Of a stretch of 64,000 nucleotides of DNA, positions 1 to 12,288 are shown in pieces. Within the stretch, counting starts at the first letter, position 1. Each line of letters begins with the position of its first letter. The notes below the pieces were generated by a model, which saw nothing but the letters and a program-made list of their open reading frames with translations, was not told where the DNA came from and did not search any database. A program made the translations under genes and the position numbers. The DNA is from Hepsetus odoe (Eukaryota > Chordata > Actinopteri > Characiformes > Hepsetidae). The stretch is from positions 17,669,067-17,733,066 of the forward strand of contig CM029384.1 in NCBI GenBank assembly GCA_017165825.1, given 5' to 3'.

Positions 1-1574
1 AATGGAGCCATGAAATGGTCAGGGCTCATGAGCTGGCACTGTTTGTCAGCTGCCCTGAGGCGTGGCACTAGGATAAATATCTGGAGCTTGCAGATTAAAG
101 AACATAGTAAGGTTGTTAATGGAAGTTGACCTGCCTGCTCCTTTTCCCAATCCTCCAATATATCACTACCCCCACACACACGCACTGAGTTTGACCAGGT
201 CTTTGCCTTTGTGATTTTTGCTTGATCTTACAAATTGATTACATCAAATATTAAAAACTTGATCTTTTAAGGTTTTAGATCGCAATTATTCGTACCATTT
301 ATTACATTTCTTGGGAGTAATATCTAACTGAGATGGCTGATCTGAGAGGTACATCTGGTCAGAAAGGCCAAAGCAGTTTGTATTGCTTGCAATGGAGCTG
401 AGCTGTAGATGAGCTTTTTTGATTGGTTCTGGCAGTAGCCACTACCCTTGTTCTGTCCTTGGGTTTCTTGTGGAACAGACACAGGCCTTCATATCCCAGG
501 CTCCCATCAGGTGTCTAAGATTGGAAAGAGCCCTGTAACTGGACACTGGGCACTATAGATCTCCATCCTCTCACCCGCTTTCCCTGCACCCTCTTCTCCT
601 CTCTTCTCGCTCCGCTCCCCTACTCTCTTCTTCCCTGCCTCTCACCCCCCCACCATCTGACCGACTACACAGCTGCTGTCACCCTGCACTGTCACAATCA
701 CAATTTATCCCCAGCGGCTGTCCATGTAGGGGCACGCATTATTTCGGAAGGAGGGACAGTCACCTCTCACGTGTATGCTTATAATCAGTTCTGTCTCCCA
801 ACATATGCCACTCATTATTCAAAACGTTTTTTCTAACACAATGCATTGATGGATTATTATTAATGGAGTTCACAACTTTGGACATGATTACATGATAATC
901 ATGGTCATTTTTGCTTCTTTTCAAATCCGGGGCTATTCCACACTATAAAAATATTAGACTTTCACATGCTCTAATAGAAATGATTACAAAAGACAAATGA
1001 GTAATAAATGCTGCTTATATAAGCTTGCTGATTTTGTATGAACTGTTTTCCTTGGTAATATTTCCCCACTCTATTGTGTAGTATTAGATCTCTTCCAGCA
1101 TATGTCTTTCAGATAAATCTCAATATTATGATCTGTTAAAATGACTCCACTCCAGTTATTTTATTACTATGCCACACAAGACAAGTGTTTTAATGGCCAC
1201 TGTATTGACTGCACATTACATTATAGCCATGGCTTTGGGGCAGCCCTCTACCTCTCGCCACCATTGATCAGAAGTGTAAGAGAGTGTCATCTTACTCTAA
1301 ATTGTTGTCATTCTAAAATCTTGGTCTGGGTTTGTAGCTGTGGGTTCAGACCAGTTACTTTGCCTGTGGGGAAACGTTCTGCTAAAACTGCAGGGAGCTA
1401 CAGACTAAAACACTGAGATGTATATATTTAAATGTTGAGAGTGTTATATGTAAACCAATCAGGCACATTGTTAAAAACACGAATGACATTGGATCATTTT
1501 CCAGTAGTACATTTGGTTAGAACTTACCCAAAGTGGTCTAAAGAAGGCCAGGACTGAAGGCTAGCCCTGTAGTG

Positions 1575-1673
1575 GTGAGCAATGAAGGCCAGCTTAGGAC
1601 AGGTGAGCACCAAAGGCCAGTTTAGGACATGTGAGCAACAAAGGCCAGCCTTGGGCAGATGAGTACCAAAGAG
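1575..1673. repeat. 28-bp tandem minisatellite, about 3.5 copies
   Basis: Units start at 1575, 1603 and 1631, each beginning GTGAGCAa/c and containing AAGGCCAG plus a TTAGGACA-like core. A partial fourth unit begins at 1659. The period is exactly 28 bp with a few substitutions between units. No coding content is seen. Confidence 0.85.
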
Positions 1674-1994
1674 TACCATAGAAGAAATAATGTATCACTA
1701 ACTAATGAAAAGGCTTATTCCCGTTAAGAGAGAAAGCTTTCAGAGAAGAAAGTGCATGACAGCTACCTGTGTATGTGCATGCATTGACTGGTAATATTGT
1801 CTTCTATCTACGATGAAAGAAGATGGCCCGATCTAATGAATCACGTTTTCTTATACATCACTTGGACAGCTGGGTGCATGTGCATCACTTACAGTAATCC
1901 CTAATGATGGTGGATGCTTTCAGTAGGATAATGTACCATGCCCATGACCATGTTGTCACTTATCCAGTAGTTCTTCCTTAGACAACCACAAGTA

Positions 1995-2206
1995 AAGGGT
2001 GGTTGTGGTCTAGTGGTAGTCGTAGGATACTATGGACCTATGGTTCAAGAAGTCCCAGGTTTGAATCCCACCTCTGGCACTACCACCACTGGGTCCCTGA
2101 GCAAGACCCTTAATCCTGACTTGCTCCAGAGGGGACTGTCCCTGTAATTAGGACATGTAAGTCGCTCTGGATAAGAGCGTCTGCTAAATGCCTTAAATGT
2201 AAGTAA
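1995..2206 (+). repeat. tRNA-derived SINE, family A (V/HAmo-type tail)
   Basis: The head carries an A-box-like GGTCTAGTGGTAG and a B-box-like GGTTTGAATCC. The body includes ACTACCACCACTGGGTCCCTGAGCAA. The tail reads GTAAGTCGCTCTGGATAAGAGCGTCTGCTAAATGCC, a widespread fish SINE/LINE 3' end. At least five other copies or long fragments occur in this window (near 18.85, 23.47, 38.65, 44.43 and 58.4 kb). Confidence 0.85.
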
Positions 2207-5200
2207 AACTAGCAACATCCTTCAAGCTGTCATGGAGGTGCTCAGACCCATTCCATCTAGATATCACAATTTAGCCCATGACAATATTGCTCAGATCCTC
2301 AGATCAATTTCAAAAATTCAATGTTCACTTGATGCAGAATGTGTTCTATCCATGCCCCTTGGAGACATATCTTGGATTAGTTCCTTCTGTTGTGCACCTT
2401 ACTTCAATGAATATCACATTTTTAACACTAGACAATGTATGACAATGTGTAATGTAAAGAAGCTCTTCACATTCCCTAAAGAATAAATGGCTTTAAATTG
2501 CTTTTAGTGAGCAAAATAGCCAAGTTAATCTAGAATTACTATAAAATATTTTAGCATTAACTTACATATCAGGTGAAGTGGTTTTATCCTCTCTTGCAAA
2601 ATTTGCAATTTGAAGATACTTGCTTTTATCGTGGATAGCAATGATTTATTCATTAACAGAGATCAAATCTTTTACTCTTCCTTTGCAGATGCTACTGAAG
2701 TTCAATATTAAAGTGAAAGTGTGAGTTTTTTCCCTGTAAGGAGACACTCATAATCTCCCTGAAGCTCTTCTCTCACAGAAATCCTTTGGGCTACTGCAAA
2801 GGTTGTGTACACCTGCCTTAAGCGAGAGGCAAATCCTCTGGGTTCAGGGAGGGCTCAGTCGTCACGGCCCTAATCTTGTTAACAGTAATTGAATTTGTCT
2901 CTTGGGTGCAGTAAGCAGAATATGATCTAGGGGATTTATAGTTTTACCCAAAAGGGTATAGTTATACTATCCATCCTATTGTAGTGTATGTGAATCAAAG
3001 CTCAGATAAAATGTTACATTGACTAGTGTGCATGCTTTGAAAAGGAGAGGGGAACCTTTCAGCAGATTCAAGCTGCCTGGGGGAAAATGTCAGGTGTCAC
3101 TATTAAAAATCTGTGACATTTGGCCTTAAAGTGGAAAATTAAAAAAAATATATATATATAATTTTATTTTTTTGCAACTGCCAGAAACTCAAACATAAAT
3201 TTACAGCTTCAAATTTAAGATAAATAATACTCCATAGAATCAAATAAAATACTTAAGCTGGTTCATTTAAACAGCCAAAAAAGAACAATATATATATATA
3301 TTTCACAATGTACAGGGAGCACAGGGAAAAAATGAAAGTAGAATGGTAGCTCGTTCCATTTTATAGTGATGTTCTTGAAGTTCCTATGTTAGGAATTGGC
3401 TGCCACGACACGACATCATTAAAACTATGTTTAGACATCGTATTTGCTAGATTTGCTCTGGTCACAGCTGACCTAATATTCAGATAAAGCAGAGATGACA
3501 CAAAATTTCCCTTGTTTCTTTCTCGGGAGCATCAGTGAGCATTTGACCAATAAGCCTGGGACTACAGCTCTATTAGACATACCAACAAGATGAGCTCTTG
3601 AAACAGCCGTGTTTTTCCAAAGCCAACTGTGTTGCTAGGCAACTAGCTCATCAAAGTCCATGGTCCCAGCAACAGATGCAAAAAGGTTGCCTTCTTTTTT
3701 ATACTAGAGGACTAATCTATCTTATTTAATGTGGCATAATCTGCTCCCGACTTTAGGTCAATGTTGGTTTTCTCTACACTGTTTACATAAACAAGGCTGA
3801 AAAAAGTTAGATTTTAATTTGTGAATTATTTTATTTTAGATTTTAGAAATTTTAGCAACACTTTAGTTTAGCACTCAAAAGGTAACATAACATCAATTTA
3901 AGCAGCTAATGGTAACTGGCATAAACCTACATTAACATGTAGAAAGATTTATTAAGTGTCACGTGTCGTAAAGGTGTCTTACATCAGTTTCACCCGAGAC
4001 CGTGTGAATTTTGTTGGATGTTTGTTGGAATAAGCATGTTAATGTTGGTTAATGTAGGTTAATGAAAGTAGACATCTTTACAAACTATACAGTAAAGTAA
4101 TATGAATTCAAAGGACAAATTTTAATGCTTAGAACATGTTAACTGTTTAAATTTACTGCACACAAGGGAATAAGCATCTACAATATCAAAATGGATACCT
4201 AGTTAGCTTTCCCCTCCAGTGGTGAGGAGTTTGATGTTTCATTTGCAGCTTTGTAGATTTTGAAGGGATCATTTGGAAGTCTTCAGCCTCCCTGCTTGCT
4301 CACTTTGGTAGGGAGGACGTAATCAAAGAAGACTCCATCAAAGTGGTTCAATCACTGGTTTCAAAAGGGTATATTTTAACAGATGAAATATTCTTTTTCG
4401 ATAATAAAAAATAACTCTACAGTCAGTGATATGCCTCTTCTCCCACTACTTTGTTTTTCCTGTCTGGTGTTTAAGATGCTGCCATTTGTGATTTTTATGT
4501 CCTGTGTCTTATAAAGATTTGATAAATGCTATTTTGCTTTAATTTATAGACTCTGAAGAACTGTTAACTTGTTATTCCCTCAGCAGCTACCAATGCCTAG
4601 CTTACATGTGTGATTTCAATTTTAACAAATGCCTAGTAATACATTATTAAGATATTTAAAATCCCTATCTGTATAAAACTCTGACTTTCTGAAGGAAGTC
4701 CATTTACATTTTGTGATTTTTATTAAATATTATAAAAGTTAATAAAAGCTGTTACATGTTTTACAAATGTAAATACGATAGCAAAGAAACAAAGAAATCT
4801 TGATATTTTTTATTATGAAGTATTAATACCAATTAATACTATTTTTTTATTAAGGTTTAATCAGGGTTTTTTTTTAGCTCTTTTGTTCAAGACAATCATT
4901 ATGCCTATCTTAGAGCTTCTTTAATATTAATTCTGATAATACTGATTGATCACTATCAAGCCTACATTCCACATTGAGCATCTATTCCAGGTTTAATTGC
5001 TATTCAAGTTTAATTTGAAATCAGAAAGTGATTTACAGTTCTTTTAAAAAAAAGTCAAGAAAACACATCGATCTGCCTTGATGTGCAGAGTTTGCTGGTA
5101 AAATACTCTTGATTTTCAGAGCATTAAGGCTTTCAGAGCATCCTCTATACGTTACAAGAATCCGAGTCTATTTAAAAGAATTCTCACTAAAAGTGTTTCA

Positions 5201-5227
5201 GCAGTCAAGCATTGTTTCTGAGAACTA

Positions 5228-5310
5228 AAAACTAAAGAAAAGAAATAAGAAATAATTAAAAATAAATAAATAAATAAAATAAAATAAAAATAAAATAAAT
5301 TTTAAAAAAA
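5228..5310. repeat. AAAT-rich low-complexity tract
   Basis: Runs of AAATAAATAAAT and AAAATAAAATAAAA in the interval left of srl. This is simple AT-rich sequence, possibly the remnant of a retroelement A-tail. Confidence 0.7.
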
Positions 5311-5552
5311 CAAGAAAAATAACATTAGGATAGAGTCATTCTGTACTATGACTACTATTTCCGTAATATTATTATCTATTGAAAACTTTTCTTTTACTTT
5401 TAAATCATGTTTTGTGAACATAGTGGGGAACTTGTTAGCATCTGCGTTAATACTGCTTTTCTTACACTTTCAGTGCAAATGATGAACAAGAGCATGCCTG
5501 GATACCAATTAAATTAACTAGTGTATTAACTGGTTACCAAATAAATTAACTC

Positions 5553-5812
5553 GGGGCAGCGGTGGCCTAGTGGTTAGGGCGTTAGCCGCATGATCGGAGG
5601 CTCAGGGGTTCGAACCCCTTCCCGATAGGTTACCCTGAGGTACCCTTGAGCAAGGTACCGTCCCCGTCACTGCTCCCCGGGTGCTTTCAATAGCTGCCCA
5701 CTGCTGCACAGTGTTTGAGTGTGCATGGGTTACATGCAGAGGTCCAATTTCGTTGTGGTTCGCTGTCTGGTGTGCTGTGACCTCGCAATGACAAGGGTTG
5801 TCACTTTCACTA
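5553..5812 (+). repeat. tRNA-derived SINE, family B, near full length
   Basis: Starts GGGGCAGCGGTGGCCTAGTGG (A box TGGCCTAGTGG), with B box GGTTCGAACCC about 45 bp further on. The body contains GAGGTACCCTTGAGCAAGGTACCGTCCC and CAATAGCTGCCCACTGCTGCAC. It ends ACAAGGGTTGTCACTTTCACT. This is the reference copy for a family with about a dozen copies in the window, so it has been very active in this lineage. It is not a functional tRNA gene: the part after the B box does not fold back on the 5' arm. Confidence 0.9.
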
Positions 5813-6952
5813 GTGTGTGAGTTACTCAGCTAGTTAACAGTGGGAAATGATTTGAGCAAATGTTAATGGTTTATTTTTTTAGATAAACATACAAAATCAT
5901 CAAAGTTTGTCATGTGTAGGGGTTCAACAAGCCTGCACAAATATCTTTTTTTATCTCTTTGCTTCTAGACAACACTGCCATCATTATCTTTACTCTTTAT
6001 GAGTGTCTTTAAGAGGCAGTATTGAGCCTGCAGATTTCAGTTTCTATGTTAAGAGGAGGAGAATAATCTTGGTTTATTTATTAGTTCAGGTTCAACTGAA
6101 CCTGCTTATTTTTGTACATTGCACAGTTCTCGTCACTCTTGTTGCTAACTTCCTCCATCACAAGCAACTGGAAAGAAATCAGAATGTTAGGTTCTAATTT
6201 TGAGATAAAGTCAGGATGCCTTAATGTGCAGTAGACTGGCATTTACATGAACTATGTATGGGAAAGGTAACCAGAGACCAGCATGACCACAAAAAGTAAG
6301 TACGTTTTTCCAAGCTTGGAGGTGTGAATTGGGAAGGCAGGTCAGTTACCTCCATATTTAGACCTTCCCATTGTGCCTGTATGAAACTTGATCCCCAACC
6401 CCGTGTACAGTGGTCATACAACCTTGTTTGTAACAGGCACAAACATACATTCCTAAAAGGCTGATGGGTCCCCATTGCTGGGTATATTTAGAGTCGAACT
6501 GAAAAGGGGGGGCTGTGTTCTATTATCTTCAGCCACTGTACAGCAGGGTGATCTGAGAGAGGAGCTGCCCCAGAGGCTTTGGGGCTGTTATGAAACTGGG
6601 GACTCCCCTACATTCATAAGTCCCCTGCACAATGCAGCTATAGCTGCTTCAATTCATGCCATTACTTGGTTTTATTTTTGGATTTGAGAGGACTATAAAA
6701 AGCCCTGATCAAAGTCTAGGCAATGGTGTTGCACGATTCTTCAATTTAGAAACAGCTCAGAGTTGTATGTGAGACAATGCTCAGTCACCTGATATTGCAA
6801 CCACATATGGAATAGAAATAGAAATGCAGAAAACGCATTGTGTACTGTGCCATTCTATTGTTGAAAAATGTGTCTCCAACCTCATTCCTGAAGGTCTCCT
6901 ACACTTAATCAACCAATTAATTGTTTAATTGGACACGTTGATCGGGTGTTGT

Positions 6953-7138
6953 GAAGTGAAAGTGACTATTTGTCATTGTGAAACATAACACAGCACACAG
7001 TGAACCACATTGAACTGCAGCAGGGAGCAGCTCTGTCCAGCGCCTTGGGAGTAGTGAAGAGGACGGTACCACTGGATCAGGATTCAAACCCACAGATCCT
7101 GGGGCCTAGTCTCTAACCACTAGGCCACTGCTGCCCCA
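6953..7138 (-). repeat. SINE family B, reverse copy, degenerate
   Basis: Reads GTGAAGTGAAAGTGAC at the left and ACCACTAGGCCACTGCTGCCCC at the right, the reverse complement of the family B tail and head. It ends about 230 bp before the first visible srl exon. Confidence 0.85.
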
Positions 7139-7368
7139 AATAAGTATCAATGACCCATACGGGGATAACACAGGATCACTTAGATTTAAAAATCAAAGTT
7201 ATGTTTTATAATAATAAAGGCCAACACAGTAACCAATTAAGGGTTTTTTTGTATTACACACCCTGGGGCTTGAATGAAACTGAAGGTACAGATGGATGAA
7301 TATTTTATGGTTATATGTCCACTTTATAATTCTTCTTGCATGCCTGCGTGTCTCTGTATTTCCTGCAG

Positions 7369-7464
7369 AGGAGGAGGAAGTGCTGGACTCCATTCTGAGG
7401 GACAGATCCCACATTGAAGAGACACTAAGACTGGCAGCAGAAGAGAAGTCAGGGGACTATGCAG
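7369..7464 (+). CDS. srl: srl exon a (N-terminal acidic start of the short form)
   Basis: Follows the acceptor tttcctgcag and ends at the donor gtgaga. The first two bases complete a split codon. It encodes EEEVLDSILRDRSHIEETL and onward to GDYA. This matches the start of the mature 53-kDa form, just after the signal and acidic regions. Reading open upstream across the acceptor gives an in-frame hydrophobic stretch from 7296 (see findings). Confidence 0.9.
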
Positions 7465-8491
7465 GTGAGAAAAAGGATGCCTGTGTTTAATTTTTTGTGC
7501 ACTTATTTTCTGTATTAATACAGAATCCACGTATATGAGCTGGTCAAAATCCTTCACAAGGAATAAAATCTTTATATAGTGTTAATTACTCCCAATGTAA
7601 GGAAAATGTAAGAAACAACAAGGCAAATACGAAGCTCTTTAATATGAATGTTGTTTGATTCATAATTATCTCTCAGTTTTCTAATGTGCCTCTCTTTTGA
7701 ATGTCCATATCCTTTGCCTGTTTTCCAGCTGCTTTGCAGAGGCTTAGAAAGATCTACCACAATTCCATCAAGCCTATGGAACAGGCTTACAAATACAATG
7801 AGCTCAGGCAGCATGAGATCTCAGGTATTTTGCTTGTCTGGGATTTGGCTTCATGCCTGCCCACTTTGCACTGATTCCTATTAAAAGGGCATCTCACACC
7901 TCCTTTTCAACCAATATCACCCAGTGCCTGGCCAATTGACTCATCCATCAGTTCCTCTGTAACCCGTCCTATTTTAAATCCAAAATCTCTAATCTTACCT
8001 TGGTGCAGCACAAATGCAGAGACTTGCAGTCAAAGTAGTGTCTAAGTGAGCAGTAAGGGACATTCAGAACCTGAGTAACTCTTATTATACTATGGCCTGT
8101 CCACTGAAGGTGACTTTCATAGTTAGTTCTTCTCCCACTAACCCATAAGGCATTCAACAAAGGTCGATTTTTATGTCCAGTACTGAGACAAAGCTTGCCC
8201 CCTGGTGGTTCAGCATGGCAGCTAACCGTTCACACTTACCACAATAATAAAGACTTATCCAGTATGATGAGAATGGCGTACTAAAATTAAACCATGACAA
8301 CCACAGTGCAGTTGGTGAAGATTTTATGAGGACTGCTAGGAAAGTTCATAGTGTGTCATATATAGATACTGTATATTTTTTTAATGTGCAGTATCTATAT
8401 ATACATATATTTACATTATATCATAATCAAACCTCCGTGATTCATCACATATTCTCCTTCCTCCTGCTCTGCAGGAAAAGTGTTTTCCTTT

Positions 8492-8531
<40 letters not shown>

Positions 8532-11500
8532 TCACTTTACCTAACGTTTCTGTTCATCTTCATTTCGATTTCACTGCACCTGACTCTTCTTATCTTGCCC
8601 CATTTCTCCTTTTCCCGTTGTTCACCACCCAACTTCACTAAACAGCCTATCCTGGACGCACCCTGGGTGATTCGGCCACAGGTGGGTATGATGGGGCACA
8701 CTACTGCATGGCCCCTGCCTGAGCGCCTGCCCCCCTGCAGAATATTGCTAGCTATCATCACCACATTGCCATGGTTGCAAAAGTTCATCCTGGATGAATG
8801 CTATGGTCATTCCATGCCACAATGATTGTCCTCTGGGTTCCCCTAAAGTGGGGTCAGTGACATTCATCCAATAATGCAATGATATTTATCAGCTATTCTA
8901 AAAGCCCCTTTAGTAAGATTTTAAAATCCCAGCTGTCAGTGGTGTGATTTCCTGTAATTTAAGACTTCATTTTTATTGAAGGCTTTATTATTCTTTATAT
9001 AGTGCATTAATAAAATGATTGGCAAAGTGCCTTTTTGGCTGACGCCCTATTCATTCACAATTGTACAACTATCTTGGCAGGATACCACTTTTTTACATTA
9101 TATTTTTCTGTAAATAAAGGACAACAGTGATTAATGCAATAAGATATGCTCTCTGGGGCTTTTGAAGAATAAATAAGAGCTGAACTTGAAGTCTATCAGT
9201 AACCCAGTGACTGGGTAGTATTAATATGACAAGGAGCAGGTTTAGCTGGCAAGATGAGGTTAACTCTCTAGTAGGTACCTTTAATCACGATGTAAATGTT
9301 TTATTGTAAAGGTCCCCTTGCTTTTCTGATTTTGTTCTATATTTATATATTTATATATAAATTAATATATATTAATATATGTATTTATTTATATTTAAAC
9401 ATTGCACGAAAAAAACAAAAACAACAATGCATTAGCAAGTCACAGAGACTATAGGTTATTAAAGAAGACATGTAGATGCAAATGTTAAGCAAAATTAGCT
9501 TTTTTTCTTTTAATCAGCAAAAGAAGCCAAATATCTAGAAAAGGAAAATTAAATACATTGCCTTGAAATAATTGTTAGTTTTCATATTTATTAATTAAAT
9601 AGTAATTTTTTTTTTTTGATTGGCAGATTTAGTCAGTTATGTCATAATACAGTGCATACAGAAGGTTTTACATGGTTCCACATGCTTTTAGACTTATTTT
9701 AAAATTGATTCAGTGTTTTTCTCTCTTCAAGCAACACACAGTTCTCCATAACAACAAATAAAAAACAGGTTTTTAGAGTGTTTTGTACATTTCTTAAATA
9801 TATCCCATTTCCGTCAGTATTCTGAACCTTCACTTAACACTTGTGCTGCTTAAAGCACATTTGACAACAATAAAAGCTTCTTGAATGAATGATTTTACAA
9901 GCTTGCCAAAGCTGTCTCAGCTGCTCAGCCTTTTTCAGGGCTCTCCACAGATGTTCTATTGTTTCTAGACGGCATGTTTTTGATCATTGCTGTCCTGTTG
10001 AAATCTAAACTTCTAACCTGCTCTGAGTTCCTGAGCTATCTGGAAAAGGTTTACACTCAGGATGATTCCATATTTTCCTACTTCCATTTTTCCCTTGGCT
10101 AGTCTACCAGAAAAAACATCTTCAAGACATGATGCTGTCACCACTAGATTCCCCACCTTAGGTATAGCATAATAAAGTGATGCTCAGTGCCTGGATTTTA
10201 TTGTATCTTTACCCAGATGTGTCTTGAAACAGAAATGTCATGATCATGTCCTACAGATCTGAAGATCTTCAGCACAATTCTCATAACTTCCTGGCTGGGT
10301 GTTCATTCTGATGAGATATTTACTAAGACCGTATAGACAGGTTTATGCCCTTCCTAAAAATGTTGAATGAATCCAGTCTCAGGTGAACTTTAGTCAAACT
10401 GTAGAAGTGTGTCATGGATCACTAATAAAAGTTGTATGTATGAGTTCAGTTGCAAGTGTCTTAAGAAAGAATCTGAATTCTTATGACTTTTTTAATGTCT
10501 TGGATAGATTCAAGATTCAAGAACTTTATTTGTCACATACACAATTATACAAGTACAACCAGCAGTGAAGTGTATCCCTGAATCACTCTTTAGACCGTGC
10601 AAGGTAATGAGATGAAAATAATAATAAAATAAGCATAAAATAAAATTATAAAATTGAGAAAAACAGATAAATAGAATAGAATAGAATAAAATAAGCCTAT
10701 ATAGAAACTATACAGGAATAAAAATACAATAAGTACTTAGAATACAATGAAGTATAACGTGGCAATGTGTGAGTGTGCAAATGTGCAGTAAATTAAAGTG
10801 TTGTATGTAAGTAAGTACTTATGTGCAAGTCCTAATGTGACAGGTTGCTTTTGACCACATTGTCCAGATAGTCCTGATTTAAGTCTTATGGTGTGGGGGA
10901 AAAACTCTTTTTAAGCCTCTCTGTCCTCATCATAAGGCTGTGGAACTGTTTGCCTGAGGTAAGCAGGCAGAACAGAGTGTTCACAGGGTGTGAGGAGTCC
11001 CTGTTAGAGCTGCTGGAGTTTCCACGGTCATGGGAGTACAATGTGTAAAGCAAGGGATTCAACGCACACCCAAGAGGAGCTCCAGTGCTGAGGGTGATAG
11101 TGTAGCCCACAATGCTGCCCACTCTCAACACCTGGGGTCTGCAAGTGAGGAAGTCCAGCACCCACTTGCACAGCTGGGAGTCCGGTCCCAGGTCCCTCAG
11201 TTTAGTGCACAGTCTAGGCAGAACAATGGCGTTAAAGGCTGAGGTGTAATTTATCAATAGCAATAATAATAAATGAACAAAACACTCCAAAAATCTGTAT
11301 TTGCTTTGTCATTGGGGAATATTATGCGTCTTTATAAGGAAAAAATCATCCTTTTAAGATGGACTTTCAGTATGCACTGTATTTTTTTAAATAATTATTT
11401 TATCATTTGAATTATGTGAATTAATGAATAGCAATACACTGTCTGATGCCTAGCTAAACCAAATAAAGTTTCTCAACATTACTTTAATACCCAGAGACTC

Positions 11501-12242
11501 TGCTCATGTTGTCCGTCTTCTTCAAGCTGTGTTGCTTCTGCTTCATGTTATTTTAATGTGCTTGAAAGTGTTAGATGAGGCAGATGGCGCATTTGCTCTG
11601 TGCTTTTGCTTTTATAACAGAGCCTGCTGTTGGTGGCTCAGATCTGAGATTAATTCAGCCTAAATTCAAGTTATTCAGTGTTTTAGCATAGCAGGGAACA
11701 TTCAAGATACTTACCACTGATGCTGGAGTGCTGTGCATGAAGAACTGTGTGTTCCTTGAAGCCTTGTGCTTTGTACTGCCTGCTTCACCTGCACTATGCG
11801 ATTTGTTTTGCAGGAGCATATGTAGTTAACATGTTGGACCTTATGTTGAATAAACTATTATGCAGAAATGATAAAACAAAGCAAATGAGAATTCTGTAAA
11901 TATTAGAGTATGCTGGTTGGAATATTTAGCACTGACAGAGGAATACCTTTAAAAGAATGATTTGTGTTTCTAAAGTTTATTTTATTTTTAGTTTATTTTT
12001 ACATAAATATCTGAAGAAAAAAGAAAATATATTGCTGTTGTAAGGAAGTGATTCAGGAATTTTTTCTTGGATTACCTTATTATTTTTCAGATGGAGAGAT
12101 CACCTCCAAACCCATGGTGCTGTTCCTTGGCCCTTGGAGTGTGGGCAAGTCCTCCATGATCAACTATTTGTTGGGCCTTCAGGACACTCCTTATCAGCTG
12201 TACACAGGTGGAGTGGAAAATTTATAACACACGCACACACAC

Positions 12243-12288
<46 letters not shown>

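Larger units (their letters stand above)
1..7368. other. upstream or intronic region of srl, no exon recognised
   Basis: AT-rich sequence left of the first visible srl exon. It holds a pyrimidine-rich stretch (about 556-660), a 28-bp minisatellite (1575-1673), a V/HAmo-type SINE (1995-2206), an A/T-rich low-complexity tract (5228-5310), and two SINE copies of another family (5553-5812 on +, 6953-7138 on -). No open frame here looks like a protein. In particular I see no signal-peptide exon ending in phase 1 and no long Glu/Asp-rich exon, both expected for sarcalumenin. The region is therefore either intron 1 of srl, with exon 1 outside the window, or it contains a short exon I could not recognise. 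Confidence 0.6.

Noticed and set aside
5553..5630. Possible tRNA gene (A box and B box present)
   Set aside because: The head belongs to a repeated SINE with a long non-tRNA body; no proper acceptor stem closes around it, and other copies share the same head.
11030..11242. + strand open frame over the LINE fragment
   Set aside because: Antisense to clear reverse-transcriptase blocks on the minus strand.
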